Shown here: positions 53,865 through 62,777 of the stretch, in pieces
How positions within the stretch are numbered: the first letter of the stretch is position 1
Layout: each line of letters starts with the position of its first letter
From: Roseimicrobium sp. ORNL1
Lineage (GTDB): Bacteria > Verrucomicrobiota > Verrucomicrobiia > Verrucomicrobiales > Verrucomicrobiaceae
Reading direction: 5' to 3'
Length of the DNA: 64,000 bases
Assembly (NCBI RefSeq): GCF_011044495.1
Contig: NZ_CP049143.1
Location: forward strand, 2,604,001-2,668,000
Position numbers and translations under genes: made by a program
The notes under the pieces: model-generated
Told to the model about the DNA's origin: nothing
Database searches by the model: none
The model's input: only the letters and a program-made list of their open reading frames with translations

Positions 53865-54455
53865 ATGCCACACCAAATCCCAGTCCAACCGGCCTCCGAG
53901 AGGCATACTATTCTCAATGCTTACGCGGAATGGACTGTACTTTCAGCTTTGAGGCAAGCACCGCGAAATTTTCGCAGCAGGGAGAAGGTCTATTCTGCCA
54001 TTCGCAGGGTCGGGCTTGGTACATCAACCGTGTTGCGGACAGAACTTGGAGCCATTTCTCCACCCAAATTCAACCGGTGGCACTCGGAAACGATTGACCT
54101 TCTAGTGGCACAGAATCCCGAACTGCGGAATCAGGTGGGATGGGCGGCAAAAATCATCAATATCTATCTCAAGACGTACGCCTACGTCGGTGACGGAGGA
54201 AGGCCCGGTTTGAGGGAATGCTTGCATCCTCCCATCGATGGAGGTCTGTGGGACGGTGTAAGAAAGAGGTACAGTAAACGATCGGATATACTTTCGGATA
54301 CACATTGCGTCTCCCGAATCAACCAGATTACGAGTTACGGCATCTATCAGCAGGTCCTCCGTGGCTTGGGGCGTATCGCTGCCGAAAAAGGGTGGATGCT
54401 CATTGAAGTGGAGAGCCTGTGGGAAGGCACTGTTATAAAAAAATCACGGACCTAG
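53865..54455 (+). CDS. Hypothetical protein linked to the restriction gene
   Basis: This 196 aa soluble protein starts 15 bp after the methyltransferase gene. It has WTVLSALRQAPRNFRSREKV, EVESLWEGTVIKKSRT at the end and a mainly helical pattern. No family is recognised. The next gene starts 2 bp after its stop, so the three genes are likely one operon. Its base composition is slightly lower in GC than its neighbours. Confidence 0.75.
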   Translation: MPHQIPVQPASERHTILNAYAEWTVLSALRQAPRNFRSREKVYSAIRRVGLGTSTVLRTELGAISPPKFNRWHSETIDLLVAQNPELRNQVGWAAKIINIYLKTYAYVGDGGRPGLRECLHPPIDGGLWDGVRKRYSKRSDILSDTHCVSRINQITSYGIYQQVLRGLGRIAAEKGWMLIEVESLWEGTVIKKSRT

Positions 54456-54457
54456 CC

Positions 54458-55462
54458 ATGCTCTGGACGCCCCAACACCAATTCCACCCCGATCCCTTCG
54501 AAAAGGAAGCGGAGCTCGAGGTTGTCATCCGCGAGGTGAAGGCCACGCTTTTCGGTGAGAACCGCATCTATGTAGATGTGAAGAAACTCATCGGCGAGAG
54601 AGGCAAAACTCAGAACATCCCAGACGGCTACCTTCTCGACTTCTCCAGTCCGAAGCGCCCCGTGCTCTACCTTGTAGAGGTGGAACTGGCGAAGCATGAC
54701 CCACTGAGGCACATCGCCCAGCAATTGTTGAACTTCTTCCTCTCCTTCAAAAGCACGCCGCAAAGGATGAAGCAAATCCTGACCGAGCACCTGCTGAAGA
54801 ACCCGGAAGCGATGAGGCAGTGCGAGGACTACGCCTTGAAGAACGGATTCCGGAATCTGGATTACCTGCTGGAGCAGATGATTTACTCCGAGCAGGCTTT
54901 CAACTGCCTCGTCATCATTGATGAGCTGGAGGATGAACTTGAGAGCATTCTGCACAGCTCACTTGGATTCCCCGTGGAGACGCTCACGGTGCAGCGGTAC
55001 CAGTCTGAGCAGGGTGGGGTGGTGTACCAGTTTGAGCCCTTCTTGTATGACCTGAGTTCCCAGAGCGCCACGACGGTGCCGGACAAGGGAAACACTCCCG
55101 CGATAGACCCCGCAGAGATTGATACGGTGGTGGTTCCAGCGCGCGAAGACGGCTTTCAAGAGACCTTCCTGGGTGAAAATCGCTGGTATGCAATTCGCAT
55201 CCATTCCTCCATGCTGCCGAAGATTCGCTACATCGCCACCTATCGCGTGGCTCCTGTTTCCGCCATCACCCATGTGGCGGAGGTCTCGAAAATAGAACCG
55301 TGGAAGGACACGGGAAAATACGTGCTCGATTTTAAGGAGTCAGCGAAGGCGATGACACCGATTCCGCTCGTTCCCGGAGGTCGCATCATGGCTCCTCAAG
55401 CCCCGCGCTACACCTCCTTTGCCCGTTTGCAAAAAGCAAAGAGTCTGGATGAAGTGTTCTGA
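54458..55462 (+). CDS. PD-(D/E)xK-like nuclease or restriction accessory protein
   Basis: This 334 aa protein has an N-terminal half that reads as a PD-(D/E)xK nuclease fold: EKEAELEVVIREVK, then NIPDGYLLDF (Asp), then VLYLVEVELAKHD (Glu-x-Glu) and HIAQQLLNFF. The usual Lys of E-x-K is Glu here, so activity is uncertain. The C-terminal half is unrecognised. Start at 54458; an earlier in-frame ATG lies inside the upstream gene. It is probably part of the same defence unit. Confidence 0.7.
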   Translation: MLWTPQHQFHPDPFEKEAELEVVIREVKATLFGENRIYVDVKKLIGERGKTQNIPDGYLLDFSSPKRPVLYLVEVELAKHDPLRHIAQQLLNFFLSFKSTPQRMKQILTEHLLKNPEAMRQCEDYALKNGFRNLDYLLEQMIYSEQAFNCLVIIDELEDELESILHSSLGFPVETLTVQRYQSEQGGVVYQFEPFLYDLSSQSATTVPDKGNTPAIDPAEIDTVVVPAREDGFQETFLGENRWYAIRIHSSMLPKIRYIATYRVAPVSAITHVAEVSKIEPWKDTGKYVLDFKESAKAMTPIPLVPGGRIMAPQAPRYTSFARLQKAKSLDEVF

Positions 55463-55606
55463 TTTCGGGTGGTATGATGGGTGGGCAATGTGTCAGCGTT
55501 AGCCTCGAAACGGACTTCTTGCTGTAGAGAATACAGAGCGTGCGATAAAGCCCGCGACAAGTGACTTGATAAAGAAACGCCCAGACTCAAGATCATCCAG
55601 GAATCG

Positions 55607-56239
55607 ATGAAGCTATTCCTTCTACTCAGCACCCTGCTCTGCGTATGCGCCTGCAGTACCAACCGCAACCCCAGCAGCACTTCGAGCGCGAAGACCGCCT
55701 CCCTGGAGCCGTTCCGGCTCCCTGCGTATCTGCTGGTTCCCGGCAATCTTCACGAAAACTCGAAGACCCAAGGAAACCCGGTTCCCCGGACGCCGGGTGA
55801 GGTGGTGCAGGCAGTCACGTTCGCACACGGCTCGGGGCAAGGCGGCTTCGATAGTGTCCGGCTGGATCGAGAGGGCAACGTCGTCTTTGTGATCGCCATC
55901 GACGAGAATAACCGTAGATATGAAAGGCACACCTTCCAGGTGCCGGCGGAAAAGGCGCGTGCTCTTCTCGATGGCACCGGGGTCCAGGGGTGCTTTGGAC
56001 TGCATCGTCTCTATACGGCTGGAGTGAATGATGGAAGCCAGGCGTTCATGCGCATCGACTCCAATAAGCGCGGGAGGACCTATTGGTTCGACAACTTTTA
56101 TCCAGAGCGTTTGAAGCAGTTCACGGCGGAGCTCGATAGATGGATCGCGCAGGCAGATGCCGATGCCGATGCTGTCCGTGTGGGCGTCCCTCGTCGCGAC
56201 GATGGGTTCCAAGTGTACCACCAATCTGCCATTCACTGA
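55607..56239 (+). CDS. Putative lipoprotein
   Basis: This 210 aa protein has signal peptide MKLFLLLSTLLCVCACS with a lipobox ending in Cys16 (VCAC). The mature part is beta-rich with FDSVRLDREGNVVFVIAIDE and a late acidic region. No named domain is recognised. It is likely anchored in the inner or outer membrane. Confidence 0.75.
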   Translation: MKLFLLLSTLLCVCACSTNRNPSSTSSAKTASLEPFRLPAYLLVPGNLHENSKTQGNPVPRTPGEVVQAVTFAHGSGQGGFDSVRLDREGNVVFVIAIDENNRRYERHTFQVPAEKARALLDGTGVQGCFGLHRLYTAGVNDGSQAFMRIDSNKRGRTYWFDNFYPERLKQFTAELDRWIAQADADADAVRVGVPRRDDGFQVYHQSAIH

Positions 56240-56599
56240 CCAGCCTTCGGCGGCGGAGCCCTGCCGAACGCTATCGGCACGTCTCGTGATGTGTCCGACG
56301 CAAACCAGCAAGAAGCTTTCCCAAACACGCACCACCTTGCGCGCAGCGCCTTGGAGTGCGTGTGCGTAGCACCGCTTTTGGTCTGTCGTGTCTCCTCCGG
56401 TCTATCGTGTCGCGCACCAGATAATCCGGTAGGGGGCCGCTGCGTTAGGTTAAGAAACAATGCGCGGTTTTAACAGGGAGATAGCGCACTGCCTGCCAAC
56501 TCGACGCAAAGCGTTCCTTCCACGTGCCAGATGAAGGATGGCATCGGGACATGTCAACAACATCAGACGCATCAACAAGTGTGCGCGACGTTTGCCACT
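56240..56599. other. Spacer with R2 arm
   Basis: It contains a single R2 arm (56331-56380) and no supported gene. Confidence 0.5.
56331..56380. repeat. R2, single arm
   Basis: ACCTTGCGCGCAGCGCCTTG and CGTAGCACCGCTTTTGG, a variant with GCGCAGC and GCGTAGC like 59145-59355. Confidence 0.65.
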
Positions 56600-56914
56600 T
56601 CACCGATGCCCCAGACCCAGACGCTTCAGTCCATTCGCCAGCGGACCATCATGCAAATGCAGGATGCCCTGCTCTTCTTTTCCATGCCCCTTCCCGTGCA
56701 AACCGCGATACAGCATCGCTCCGGCCAGCGCGAGGGTCACCAGCTTGTGATAACCACGGGCGCGAAACGCCTGCACGAGCCCCGCGCCACCTGCGAGGAG
56801 GAAGCCCAGATTTTCCGCACCACCCACACCTTGGGCATGTCCATGCCGCTGGTGATGGAGCGAGTCGTGCCCACGCGAGAGCGCCGAGGAGAGAAGTGAA
56901 GAAAGAGATTTCAT
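56600..56914 (-). CDS. Small membrane protein, possibly DUF2892-like
   Basis: 104 aa from MKSLSSLLSS. ENLGFLLAGGAGLVQAF and TLALAGAMLYRGLHG recall the paired short hydrophobic segments of DUF2892 (YgaP C-terminal type) membrane proteins. His-rich flanks are unusual. The resemblance is by eye only. Confidence 0.5.
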   Translation of the reverse strand: MKSLSSLLSSALSRGHDSLHHQRHGHAQGVGGAENLGFLLAGGAGLVQAFRARGYHKLVTLALAGAMLYRGLHGKGHGKEEQGILHLHDGPLANGLKRLGLGHR

Positions 56915-57036
56915 GGCAAGGGGGAAGGGGATTGCAGCCAAAAAACAGGTCTTCTATGAATCGCACCCCAGCCGCCCCGTGGAGGGTCGCCGGGGGTGCG
57001 TTCGATTCGTCTCAAGCCTCCTCACTTCACTTCACT

Positions 57037-57558
57037 TCACTTCCCGTCCCCGTCTGCATCGCCGGGGATCGCGCGTTCTACACGATCCCACGCTGCGCGC
57101 GAGGCGTGCTTGGCCTTGTCCCAGCCCAGGCGCGACTGGCCTTTGCGTTCCTCCCACATCCTCGCGAAATCGGATTCGCCTTCGTCGAAGTTGCGATACT
57201 TCTGCGAACCATACGCCTCATATCCCTGGCGATAGGCGGGCTCATAGTCTTCGTAGGTCGCATTGGGTTCCACGTAGCCTTCCTTCCTCCAGTTCTGCTC
57301 CCAGTACGCGTTTTCCACCGTGGGATTCAGCGCTTCACCGGCTCCCTTGCCAACGAGCCCGCCGACCACGGCGCCGACTGCGGCACCGACCGCCATGCCC
57401 ACGGGGCCACCCGGGATGCCTGCTGCGGCACCGGCCACACCGCCACCTGTCGCGCCCAGTCCCGTGCCCACCGGATGTGCTCCCGGTGCTCCAGTGATGG
57501 GGTCTTCATTGCGAAGGTCGGCGCGTTTCTCTGCTGCCTTGTCTCTTTCGGTTTTCAT
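57037..57558 (-). CDS. Glycine-zipper envelope protein
   Basis: This 173 aa protein has residues about 35-75 with an uninterrupted Gly/Ala zipper (GGGVAGAAAGIPGGPVG and GAAVGAVVGGLVG), typical of membrane-associating glycine-zipper proteins. The C-terminal half is acidic and aromatic (YEDYEPAYRQGYEAYG). No signal peptide. The role is unknown; stress-related glycine-zipper proteins are comparable. Confidence 0.75.
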   Translation of the reverse strand: MKTERDKAAEKRADLRNEDPITGAPGAHPVGTGLGATGGGVAGAAAGIPGGPVGMAVGAAVGAVVGGLVGKGAGEALNPTVENAYWEQNWRKEGYVEPNATYEDYEPAYRQGYEAYGSQKYRNFDEGESDFARMWEERKGQSRLGWDKAKHASRAAWDRVERAIPGDADGDGK

Positions 57559-57738
57559 AAGATAGGAAGGTGGGGGTTATGATAATGTTTTGAATGCTCT
57601 ATGGCATCGCTTGTGCAATGCAGCGCGAGTGTGTGAGAGCAGGCAGCACGCATTCCTTTTTGCCAGACACGTGCGCCATCGTGCAAAACACTGGAGTGCG
57701 CGTCGCGTTATCGAAACGAATGCAGAATACACACGCGA

Positions 57739-57963
57739 GCCCACGAGTGTGCGATGGGCTCTGCATGTGAGCGTCCCTCTACACCAAGGGACGGTAGGGA
57801 TGCGCTCCTGCGCGTCCGTAGATAGCGGGCGGAGGTGGAGGGAGATGCAGCGTCGCGAGGCCGTTTCGTGCTCTAGCTCCGCACCGCCACCGCCCATCTA
57901 AAGAGGGACGCGCAGGAGCGCATCCCTACCGCATCTTTGGTGGAAGGACGTTTGCCTTGGAAG
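57739..57963. repeat. Inverted-repeat element R4, copy 3
   Basis: It shares arms and core with 32301-32535 and 32569-32795: GGTAGGGATGCGCTCCTGCG and CGCAGGAGCGCATCCCTACC. Confidence 0.8.
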
Positions 57964-58145
57964 GCGTGGTCCCCGGAATTGCTTCGACTGGGCATCCTGG
58001 ATCGCAATCCATTCGCATCTTTCACGCTTTGGGAAAGACTGGAGGTCCACCGCCCTGTTCGACAAAATGGGGGCAGGAATGCCCCCACTCCTTGAAGCGC
58101 ATGCCACCCGATATGGGTATATCATTACCCATCAGAACATCTCAC

Positions 58146-58180
58146 AACTGAGAACTGAGAGCCAAGAACCAAGAACTCAC
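58146..58180. repeat. Heptad repeat (AACTGAG/AACCAAG), 5 units
   Basis: Consecutive units AACTGAG, AACTGAG, AGCCAAG, AACCAAG and AACTCAC, exactly 7 bp each. Confidence 0.85.
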
Positions 58181-58208
58181 CGCCCCAGCTGCTCCCCGAG
58201 CTTCAATA

Positions 58209-58937
58209 TCAATACCTCCTTGCCCGGTCCAGCGGCCACACGCAGCTCTCCACTCTTCCTCGCAGGGCCTTCAGCGGGACGGTGCCCCAGAAGCGGCTGT
58301 CGTAGCTATTGTGGGTATTGTCTCCCAGCACATACACCTCGCCGGGGGGCACGGTGAAGGTATCGCGCGAGGTGCGGAGGCGTGCTGAGGGGAAGTCCAG
58401 GGTCACATAGGCGCGCGCTTCCAGCTCCGGCGCGGGGACGCCATTCACCAGCAGCTTCTCATCCACGATCGAGATGGTCTCACCTGGCAGTCCCACCACC
58501 CGTTGCAGGAAGTACCCTGGCTGGTCATCACGTGTTTCGATGGCCGGCACATCTCCCGTCCAGAGCGTCACAATCTCCCCGCGTGCAGGCACGGTATTCC
58601 CCCGGTAGGCGCGGAGGTTCACATACACCCGGTCACCTGGCTTCACCTCCGGATCCATCCCTCCCGTGGGCACCGCAAAAATCCTCGACCCAATCCCCAC
58701 CGGCACCACCGTCATGAGTAGCCACACGGGAAGCACCACGCAGAGCAGCAGCAGCAGGATGCTCAAGCCCCACGTCCGCTTGCGCCCGTGCCCCATTTGC
58801 TTGCCACCACGAAGCGGAACCTTCTCCCCACCCGCACCTGGCACCGGAGGCGGCAGCGCGGGCGGTCCTGGTGATGGTGACGACGGCGACAACGAAGACG
58901 AAAACGAAGACGCCGGTCTCGAATCTGAATCATTCAT
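58209..58937 (-). CDS. Signal peptidase I homologue lacking catalytic residues
   Basis: This 242 aa protein has a cytoplasmic Ser/Pro-rich start and one membrane segment (LSILLLLLCVVLPVWLL). The S26 fold is clear: VPTGGMDPEVKPGDRVYVN (box B), YFLQRVVGLPGETI (box D), and GDNTHNSYDSRFWG (box E). The catalytic Ser that normally precedes Met in box B is Gly, and the Lys of the usual K-R-x-x-G-L-P-G box D is Gln. Both changes together predict an inactive pseudopeptidase. Confidence 0.8.
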   Translation of the reverse strand: MNDSDSRPASSFSSSLSPSSPSPGPPALPPPVPGAGGEKVPLRGGKQMGHGRKRTWGLSILLLLLCVVLPVWLLMTVVPVGIGSRIFAVPTGGMDPEVKPGDRVYVNLRAYRGNTVPARGEIVTLWTGDVPAIETRDDQPGYFLQRVVGLPGETISIVDEKLLVNGVPAPELEARAYVTLDFPSARLRTSRDTFTVPPGEVYVLGDNTHNSYDSRFWGTVPLKALRGRVESCVWPLDRARRY

Positions 58938-59065
58938 GTGGCAGCAAAAAAGAAAGAGGAGGGCAGCGAGTACGCCGCCACCCTACACGACCTACCACAC
59001 CCCGCGCAACGCCTCGCATCACAAGTTCCGGCAACTTGAATCAACACCCATGCGTGATGAAATTT

Positions 59066-59086
59066 GGTTCGTGGTTCGTGGTTCGT
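59066..59086. repeat. Heptad repeat (GGTTCGT)3
   Basis: Three perfect GGTTCGT units, followed by GGTTGGC. Confidence 0.85.
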
Positions 59087-59144
59087 GGTTGGCGCGTCTC
59101 GTGACTCCGCTCGCAGTCCGCGCCATGAAGCAATCTCATCACCG

Positions 59145-59355
59145 ACCACCTTGCGCGCAGCGCCTTGGAGTGCGTGTGCGTAGCACCGCTTTGGGGTGCG
59201 ACTCAAATAATCCGATTCATCTTTTATCCACCCCAGATTCTCAAGCAGCAGCCTCGCCCGATTCGTGGCTTTGGAGGTAGGGGAGATGGTGAAGCTCTGG
59301 AGACGCTTCAAAGCGGTGCTCCGCACACGCACTCCAAGGCGCTGCGCGCCAGGTT
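59145..59355. repeat. Inverted-repeat element R2
   Basis: Left arm 59145-59194 and inverse right arm 59309-59355, of the GCGCAGC/GCTGCGC variant. A related single arm is at 59472-59522. Confidence 0.75.
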
Positions 59356-59471
59356 GTGAGTGGCGGAGTGGTTTCCCATGGTGAGATGAGGTCATTTCAC
59401 GAGACGAATCGGTTTTGAGAACTGTCTCGTGACACCAACGCGCATGCTCGCGCAGCGAGGCTCCGGGCCAT

Positions 59472-59522
59472 GCCACCTTGCGCGAAGCGCTTTGGAGTGC
59501 GTGTGCGTAGCACCGCCTTGGG
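59472..59522. repeat. R2, single arm
   Basis: It carries CCACCTTGCGCGAAGCGCTT and TAGCACCGCCTTGGGG. Confidence 0.65.
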
Positions 59523-59598
59523 GTATGGCTCAATCAATCCGAATACGTTGCTTATCCACCCCAGACTCTCCTTCAACAGTGGTGGAGTCTGAACGCTG

Positions 59599-59889
59599 CT
59601 AGTAGTATTTTAAATCATAATAACTTCCGCTTGGTGGATAAGGCATCCCAGCCAATTTCCACCACCATTCCGAGTAGACATCGAGCGGTTTGCTCAAGGG
59701 GGTGTATTTGTGAAGATATGCCACCGGTCTGTAAAATACCTTTTGCCAGTCCGGTGGCGGCTCGGGCAGCGTGCCCTTGATCTGGAAATGTCGTATCGGA
59801 CCTGTGCTTCCCACGTACAACGTGAAGACCGCCAAAATGCACAGAGTCCAAATGATGGCGCGCGATTTTTTTGGCGCTCCTTCTTTCAT
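59599..59889 (-). CDS. Small membrane protein, second family, copy 4
   Basis: This 96 aa protein has anchor AIIWTLCILAVFTLYVGS, then PIRHFQI, PPPDWQKVFYRPVAYLHKYTPL and DVYSEWWWKL: the same membrane segment, Y-x-P, proline and WW pattern as 19956-20249, 20404-20706 and 25900-26238. This copy is about 33 kb away from the nearest other copy and on the opposite strand, so the family is not confined to the array. Confidence 0.8.
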   Translation of the reverse strand: MKEGAPKKSRAIIWTLCILAVFTLYVGSTGPIRHFQIKGTLPEPPPDWQKVFYRPVAYLHKYTPLSKPLDVYSEWWWKLAGMPYPPSGSYYDLKYY

Positions 59890-59976
59890 GTGAAAAGCTT
59901 AAGCTTTCGCACTCATTTGTCATCCAGAAGGGAGCGCGAAGAGCGAGTGGAGCGTGCGCGTTGTTGCTGTCGGGTC

Positions 59977-60017
59977 ACAAGACCCAACGCCCACTGTCAG
60001 GCCGGAAGGCCTAACCT
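59977..60017. repeat. Dispersed repeat R5, inverse and variant
   Basis: GTCAGGCCGGAAGGCCTAACC, the inverse variant of the R5 unit near 47066. Confidence 0.55.
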
Positions 60018-60261
60018 CCCCCGAGCTTCTTCGTGGCTTTTGCCACTTTGCGATAGACCTCATGCTGGTTGCTTTCACCTAGCGCGAGACCTGCGCAACT
60101 CTGCCTCCTCTGCATCGAAGTGTGCCATCTCGCTCTATGTAGCATCACCGTGGCACCCAAACCCTCTTGCTTCTTTGGGTCCTTTGCCTCACTGCCCCTT
60201 TGCGGTTAAACAGAAGTGTCCGTTTGGTGTAAAGAGCGAGTTGGTGTGTGCTTAATGTTGC

Positions 60262-60315
60262 TGGTCAGGCGAGACGCCTAACGACCGCTGTCAGGCGGGG
60301 ACGCCTAACCTCCTT
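60262..60315. repeat. Dispersed repeat R5, inverse
   Basis: CTGTCAGGCGGGGACGCCTAAC is the inverse of the unit at 61770 and later positions. Confidence 0.7.
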
Positions 60316-60745
60316 GGAACTTCTTTGCTGCTTGGCGTTTTCCTCTTAAAGCAGGTCAAACGTCAGGCCCGTGCAGGTGGATATGCCGGACGCGGGTGGA
60401 TGAAGGCCCTTCGGGCTTCCCACGCCTTACCCGTGCCATCCCTCCATGCGTATCCTGTCTCACCCTGCAGCTCCGAAGACCGAAGACCGGATTCCGAATT
60501 CGTCGCTTCAACCAACACCCGCCGCACGATTCATCATCGCCCACCCATCACGAACCCCCCGTCACCGTCACCGTCACGGTCACCACCACCACCACCGCGC
60601 CGCACAACGCACGTCACAACACGCCGCGCAACCACAGATCATCCATCCACACCACGCTCGTCACATCCGCCCCAAAGTGGACAACCATGCTCCGGTGCTC
60701 CATACTGCCGCACCCCAAAACCCCCCTTTCTTCCCTTTCTTTCGC

Positions 60746-61420
60746 ATGCGCCTGATGCTCTCGTCCCTTGTTCGTCGTCTCCGTCCTTCCCTTCTCAGCA
60801 CACGCAGCGCGTGCCGTGTCGGTCTCAGCATGGCCTCGGTCCTGCTCCTCGCCAATTGCGCGGACGTCTACTATTACGGACCCGCTGGCGCGAACTCCGG
60901 CCGCACCGTCTACCTTGAGGGCTACGACCCCGGTGACAGCCGCTACGCCGGCCAGCCCACCGATACCAACTCCTGGTGGCGCGGCGATGGCGTGCCCGGC
61001 GCCCCGCACGTCGTCATCTCCCTCAGCAAGCAGCAGGCCTTCTTCTATAAAGGCGGCCAGCTCGTCGGCGTCTCCTCCCTCTCCACGGGCGATGTCGATC
61101 ACCCCACGCCCACCGGGAAGTTCACCATCTCACAAAAGAACCAGTGGCACCAGTCTAGCCAGTATGGTGATTATGTAGATTATAACGGAAACGTCGTCGC
61201 TTCGAATATCGACCGCAACGCAGACCCCCAGCCTCCGGGGACGACGTATGATGGAGCAAACATGCACTATTTCATGCGCTTCACGCGCGGCATCGGCATG
61301 CACGCCGGGTATCTTCCCGGTTATCCCGCCAGTCACGGTTGTGTGCGTATGCCCGTGGACATGGCGCAGGCGTTTTTTCGCAATGTGAGTGTTGGCACGC
61401 CCGTGGAAGTGCGCTACTAA
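60746..61420 (+). CDS. L,D-transpeptidase (YkuD family) lipoprotein
   Basis: This 224 aa protein has a signal peptide of about 38 residues ending in LLLANC, a lipobox-like Cys. The YkuD domain covers about residues 80-224, with HVVISLSKQQAFFYKGGQL and STGDVDHPTPTGKFTI. The catalytic signature is intact: HAGYLPGYPASHGCVRMP, with the Ser-His-Gly-Cys nucleophile. It probably makes 3-3 cross-links or anchors proteins to peptidoglycan. MRLML at 60746 is taken as the start over a long low-complexity extension. Confidence 0.85.
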   Translation: MRLMLSSLVRRLRPSLLSTRSACRVGLSMASVLLLANCADVYYYGPAGANSGRTVYLEGYDPGDSRYAGQPTDTNSWWRGDGVPGAPHVVISLSKQQAFFYKGGQLVGVSSLSTGDVDHPTPTGKFTISQKNQWHQSSQYGDYVDYNGNVVASNIDRNADPQPPGTTYDGANMHYFMRFTRGIGMHAGYLPGYPASHGCVRMPVDMAQAFFRNVSVGTPVEVRY

Positions 61421-61433
61421 AGCGCTCTCCTAA

Positions 61434-61760
61434 ATGGATATTTCCCCCGAAGAACTTCACGAGCTGATGCAGCGCCCCGGTCCGCGCGCGTTCCGGCTCA
61501 TTGACGTGCGCGAAGAAGACGAATTCCGCTACTGCAAGCTGGACTGGGCCGAGCTCATCCCCCTGGGAACCCTCCCGCAGCAGGCCCCCTCGCGCCTGCT
61601 GGACCTGGACCGCTCCATCGTGGTCTACTGTCACCACGGCGTCCGCTCCCACCACGCCGCCGAGTGGCTCCGCGGCGCCGGCTACAAGAGCGTCTTCAAC
61701 CTCACCGGCGGCATCGACGCCTGGTCCGAGCGCGTGGACGCCCGCGTGCCGAAGTATTGA
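61434..61760 (+). CDS. Rhodanese-like sulfurtransferase
   Basis: This 108 aa single-domain rhodanese has LIDVREEDEFRYCKL and an active-site loop CHHGVRS with the catalytic Cys, then FNLTGGIDAWS at the C-terminus. It starts 13 bp after the transpeptidase stop and could be co-transcribed. No export signal, so likely cytoplasmic. Confidence 0.88.
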   Translation: MDISPEELHELMQRPGPRAFRLIDVREEDEFRYCKLDWAELIPLGTLPQQAPSRLLDLDRSIVVYCHHGVRSHHAAEWLRGAGYKSVFNLTGGIDAWSERVDARVPKY

Positions 61761-61769
61761 GGGGGGAGG

Positions 61770-62745
61770 AGGTTAGGCGTCCCCGCCTGACAGCGGTCGT
61801 TAGGCGTCCCGCCTGACCAGCAACAGCAAGTACACACACCACTCGCTCATCACGCAGAAGGAACGCTTCCGGTTAACCGCAAAGGGGCAGAGAGGCAAAG
61901 GACGCAGAGGAGTGAATGGGTTTGGCGATGGGGTGGTGAACGCGCAAGGGCGTGGCACACCTCGAAGCAGAGGAGGCAGAGACGCACAGGACGCGCGGTG
62001 GGTGGAAGCGACCTGCATGGTTGTTATCGCAAAGCAGCAAAAGCAACCAAGCAGCAGAGAAGCCCCAAGGAGGTTAGGCGTCCCCGCCTGACAGCGGTCG
62101 TTAGGCGTCCCGCCTGACCAGCAACAGCAAGTACACACACTACTCGCTCTTCACGCAGAAGGAACGCTTCCGGTTAACCGCAAAGGGGCAGAGAGGCAAA
62201 GGACGCAGAGGAGTGAATGGGTTTGGCGATGGGGTGGTGAACGCGCAAGGGCGTGGTGATGTCTCGACGCAGAGGAGGCAAAGACGCACAGGACGCGCGG
62301 TGGGTGGAAGCGACCTGCATGGTTGTTATCGCAAAGCAGCAAAGCAACCAAGCAGCAAAGCAGCAGAGAGAGTGTGTGTGCCTGTGGTGAAGCGCAAATG
62401 AGCGCAGCACGAACCAAGGAGGTTAGGCGTCCCCGCCTGACAGCGGTCGTTAGGCGTCCCGCCTGACCAGCAACAGCAAGTACACACACTACTCGCTCTT
62501 CACATGAAAAGGACGTTTCCATTTAACCGCAAAGACGCAGAGGGGCAAAGGACGCAGAGGAACGAGAGGGTTTAGCTGCAGGTACGATGCACGCGCAAGG
62601 GCGTGGTGCACCTCGATGCAAAGGCGGCAAAGACGCACAGGACGCGCGGTGGGTGGTGCTACCTGCATGAGTTTTATCGCAAAGCAGCAAAGCAGCAAAG
62701 CAGCGGTTGAACGGAAACGGCCGCGCTGTGTGAAGAGCGAGTAGT
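61770..62745. repeat. Three imperfect tandem copies of a 300-350 bp unit
   Basis: Units start near 61770, 62071 and 62418 with GGAGGTTAGGCGTCCCCGCC. They continue through CAGCAACAGCAAGTACACAC, CGGTTAACCGCAAAG or CATTTAACCGCAAAG, and CGCAAAGCAGCAAAGC-type octamers. No gene is contained. Unit spacing is about 300 and 350 bp. Confidence 0.8.
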
Positions 62746-62777
62746 GTGCGCCTTCCGGCAGGCAACAGGTCTCCCCA

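Larger units (their letters stand above)
57559..58208. other. Spacer with R4 and heptads
   Basis: R4 copy 3 occupies 57739-57963 and AACTGAG-type heptads lie at 58146-58180, near the 3' end of the signal-peptidase-like gene. No gene is seen. Confidence 0.55.
58938..59598. other. Spacer with R2 copies and heptads
   Basis: It carries R2 at 59145-59355, a further R2 arm at 59472-59522, and GGTTCGT heptads at 59066-59086. No gene is seen. Confidence 0.55.
59890..60745. other. Spacer with R5 repeats
   Basis: No supported gene. R5-type inverted sequence is at 59977-60017 and 60262-60315. A long frame crossing 60446-60745 is low-complexity (Arg/His/Pro) and not supported as coding; it is simply open upstream of the next gene. 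Confidence 0.5.

Noticed and set aside
60446-60745. An N-terminal extension of the L,D-transpeptidase with a His-rich run
   Set aside because: The extension is low-complexity (Arg, His, Pro) from CACCGTCACC-like repeats, and a proper signal peptide begins at 60746.
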